Position numbers and translations under genes: made by a program. From DAOVQB01 sp023128935 (lineage in GTDB: Bacteria; Eisenbacteria; RBG-16-71-46; CAIMUX01; WJJG01), in assembly GCA_030628905.1 (NCBI GenBank), contig DAOVQB010000205.1:1-8253 (forward strand): 8,253 nt of DNA. The letters run 5' to 3'. This document shows, one piece after another, positions 6,847 through 8,253 of the stretch. The notes under the pieces are model-generated. The model was not told the origin of the DNA, did no database searches, and saw nothing but the letters and a program-made list of their open reading frames with translations. Every line of letters starts with the position of its first letter. Position 1 is the first letter of the stretch.

Positions 6847-7014
6847 GGTCCACTCCCGAGGAACGACAACCGTCCCCCGGTGGGAACCTCCCAGGGAAAG
6901 AAGCTCGCGCTGCGCGTATTTTCGCGACTTCAAGATGGGAAACTTCTGGCCGCGTAACGGATGGAACGGATGAATGATCTCGGCCCAGTCCGAAAGCGCT
7001 CTGGGATCAAGTGT
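6838..7014 (-). pseudogene. DUF5372-like protein fragment
   Basis: The minus frame reads TLDPRALSDWAEIIHPFHPL, then RGQKFPILKSRK and, near the end, RGTVVVPREWTGR-stop. The HPFHPL.G..F.(L/V)...R opening and the V(P)..EWT close are what I recall of DUF5372, a small uncharacterised family often found near recombinases or transposases in mobile regions. Usual members continue past EWT(D/G); here the stop falls at the edge of repeat copy B, so the 3' end is probably lost. There is no start codon between the reverse transcriptase junction (about 7027) and the conserved motif, so the 5' end also appears lost or uses an unusual start. Function unknown. The family call is from memory of the motif and should be confirmed by a profile search. 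Confidence 0.5.
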
Positions 7015-7477
7015 AGTTGACGTTGACCGTCGGTATGCCCAGGGGACGCCGTCGGCCATCGGCTTTGGGTATGTAGGTCCGTCGGGAGGGCTTCGCTCGG
7101 TACGTCCCTCGATGAACACTGTCATGCAGATCGCATAACCGCGCTTCGAGGTCTTTACCGTACTCCTGCCAGGTCATGCCGTCGACGCCCGGAGCCGCTT
7201 TCCGCGATAGCGCGTAGTAGCTCTCCCAGAGCAAATCGACCGTGACGTGGTGGAGCAGGGCGGTGAACTTCTGCTTCTTATCCTTTCGTGCTGCTTCTCG
7301 CACACCCAGCAGGCCGATCGACACACCTGTCCGGCTCTGCGTCCGGAGTGTGGCCGTCTGCTCGGTGTTCCCCTTAGTCAGTCGCCTTCCCTCCACAGCC
7401 TCCGCCGACAGTCTCCTGCCTTTGTTCGGTTGCTTCTCAGGTACTATGCAACTGTCCGGCTTCCCACTGATGTTCAT
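7007..7477 (-). pseudogene. ltrA: Truncated group II intron reverse transcriptase/maturase (N-terminal fragment)
   Basis: These intron-encoded proteins reverse-transcribe and help splice their own intron. From the usual type of start (MNISGKPDSCIVPEKQPNKG, ATG at 7477) the fragment runs VEGRRLTKGN, FTALLHHVT, APGVDGMTWQEYGKDLE, VHRGTYRAKPSRRTYIPKAD and GRRRPLGIPT. These match the N-terminal extension and first RT motif of the family. Homology ends abruptly at about 7028; normal proteins continue LEDKIVQ..., but here VNVNYT-stop follows. About 150 of more than 400 residues remain. The catalytic YADD, thumb/maturase (X) and endonuclease regions are absent, so it cannot be active. The frame is open upstream to 7726, but that stretch is intron RNA. 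The break carries a tandem hexamer, GTTGAC twice (7016-7027 on the plus strand). Confidence 0.88.
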
Positions 7478-7841
7478 ATCGGGGGTACGGCCTCTGGCCT
7501 TTCCCGACCGGCCCGTTTTACCATCACTAACGGGCATCTGTGGGATCTCCCGCTTTCCGCGCGAGGAGTTTCCACGCATACACGGGATCTTCGACTGCGC
7601 GGGACCTGGTAGTGGCTTGCGCATATCGCCACCCCCAGTGTTGCCTTCCGCTTCCGTCAACAACGTCGGCGTCCCGAATCTCATGATTTCGCAGCTCAAT
7701 ACCCGGTCTGCGTGTGCCCCTGTCAACGCTTCGCCTGCGACCTTGCGGCACGCCGACGCATGACTCGGGGTCAGGGCGGTGCGCTACTCCTTCTCTGTGC
7801 GGCTCTTTCATCCGCAACTCCTCGCCGGCTTCACGGCGCAC
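7028..7841 (-). mobile_element. Group II intron, 5' part only (ribozyme domain I onward plus truncated RT ORF)
   Basis: The minus-strand 5' end GTGCGCC (7841-7835) fits the GUGYG start of group II introns. Blocks I recall as typical of this bacterial intron group follow in order: GCCGCACAGAGAAGGAGTAG, CCCCGAGTCATGCGT, GCGAAGCGTTGACAGGGGC, a TTGAGCTGCGAAATCATGA-like stretch, GGAAGGCAACAC, and then the sequence entering the RT ORF in the presumed domain IV. The 3' part (rest of the ORF, catalytic domain V and branch-point domain VI) is missing; the sequence switches to the DUF5372-like fragment at about 7027. It therefore cannot splice or move by itself. The 5' boundary is inferred from the motif and from the end of the upstream protein's family similarity. 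EBS/IBS pairing was not established. Confidence 0.7.
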
Positions 7842-8253
7842 TAACGGTCCTGGCTACACGAAACCCGCGGCTGTAGCTGTTGTAGCTCGGGTTGCCGATG
7901 CTCCGATAGGCGCAGCGCAGGTTGATGCCGTCGTAGCCCCACGAGCCGCCACGCAACACCCGGTAGTTCCCACTGCTTGGGCCAGTTGGGTCGATCACCG
8001 GAGTCGTCCCCAAATCGCACACCCACCAATCGTTGCACCACTCCCACACATTCCCCGCCATGTCCGAGAGCCCCAGAGCCTGGGGCGCGTCTGGATAGAT
8101 CCCCACGGGGGAGGTCCAACCGACGCACAACTCGCCAATCCCGTAACTGTCGTAAAAGTTCGCCCGGCTGCAATTCGGCTCCGCATTGCCCCACGGGTAG
8201 ATCCGCTCGTCATCGAACTGCGCCGCGTACTCCCACTCCGCGTCCGTCGGCAA
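7831..8253 (-). CDS. SUMF1/formylglycine-generating-enzyme-like protein, C-terminal 140 residues (runs off right edge)
   Basis: The fragment begins LPTDAEWEYAAQF (residues 1-13), then YPWGNAEPNCSRANF (19-33), SPVGIYPDA, GLSDMAGNVWEWCNDWW (61-77), DPTGPSSGNYRVLRGGSW (88-105), LRCAYR and GFRVAR (130-135). This is the hallmark order of the SUMF1/FGE domain. The TTG at 8253 is the Leu of the internal LPT.AEWEYA motif, not a start. In true FGE the segment after RGGS carries two catalytic cysteines (C....C); here it is GYDGINLRCAYR with a single Cys in the downstream RCA position, so sulfatase-activating oxidase activity is doubtful. Many bacterial proteins with this fold are non-FGE relatives. The last codons (part of S138, A, P and TGA) overlap the start of the group II intron, so the native C-terminus is probably altered by a few residues. 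Confidence 0.85.
   Translation of the reverse strand: MPTDAEWEYAAQFDDERIYPWGNAEPNCSRANFYDSYGIGELCVGWTSPVGIYPDAPQALGLSDMAGNVWEWCNDWWVCDLGTTPVIDPTGPSSGNYRVLRGGSWGYDGINLRCAYRSIGNPSYNSYSRGFRVARTVSAP

Noticed and set aside
7478..7726. Extended start (ATG at 7726) giving a 239-codon reverse transcriptase ORF
   Set aside because: The additional 83 codons correspond to group II intron RNA sequence and have no protein similarity. The start at 7477 precedes the usual N-terminal stretch of these proteins.
7836..7846. GTTA|GTGCGCC junction as an integron attC site targeted by the intron
   Set aside because: A GTTRRRY-like core is short and common. No integrase, no matching inverse core and no cassette array are visible; the site is inside the end of a SUMF1-like gene.
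8251..8253. TTG at the right edge as the start codon of the SUMF1-like protein
   Set aside because: It encodes the Leu of the internal LPT.AEWEYA motif. The family has a large N-terminal part before it, so the gene continues beyond the window.

Overview
The window looks like a metagenome-type contig from a moderately GC-rich Gram-negative bacterium of the FCB superphylum or a related candidate phylum such as Candidatus Eisenbacteria. The basis is the gene style: large secreted proteins built from repeated beta modules, two of them ending in a FlgD-like Ig / sorting-type C-terminal domain (PNPxxxxxxI ... V.I.D..GR.V ... G.H...W.GRD..G....G.Y). The phylum assignment is inference from protein style, not from a marker gene.

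Left half (1-6222) holds three exported proteins. On the minus strand are the N-terminal 280 residues of a parallel beta-helix protein (running off the left edge, start 842) and an 850-residue protein with fourteen ~46-residue propeller-like repeats plus a FlgD-like tail (1163-3715). Divergent from these, on the plus strand, are a 42-codon signal-peptide ORF (4460-4588) and a 539-residue FG-GAP/VCBS-like protein with a FlgD-like tail (4603-6222), both behind a near-consensus sigma-70 promoter (TTGACA-17-TAGTAT). The divergent intergenic region carries copy A of a diverged ~300-bp direct repeat.

Right part (6223-8253) is a patchwork of fragments on the minus strand: the last ~100 codons of hypE (hydrogenase maturation) ending in PRIC-stop; copy B of the ~300-bp repeat, which abuts the hypE break; a DUF5372-like fragment; the 5' part of a group II intron with a reverse transcriptase ORF cut just after the first RT motif; and the C-terminal 140 residues of a formylglycine-generating-enzyme-like (SUMF1) protein running off the right edge. 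The intron's 5' end lies within the last codons of that protein, so its present stop codon appears to be intron-derived.

The exported proteins share a type but no visible pathway. The right-hand region is best read as a scar of repeated insertion and deletion. I see no complete new system. The best leads are the 300-bp repeat, which shows synonymous-biased divergence in one frame, and the gene-junction structures around it and the intron.
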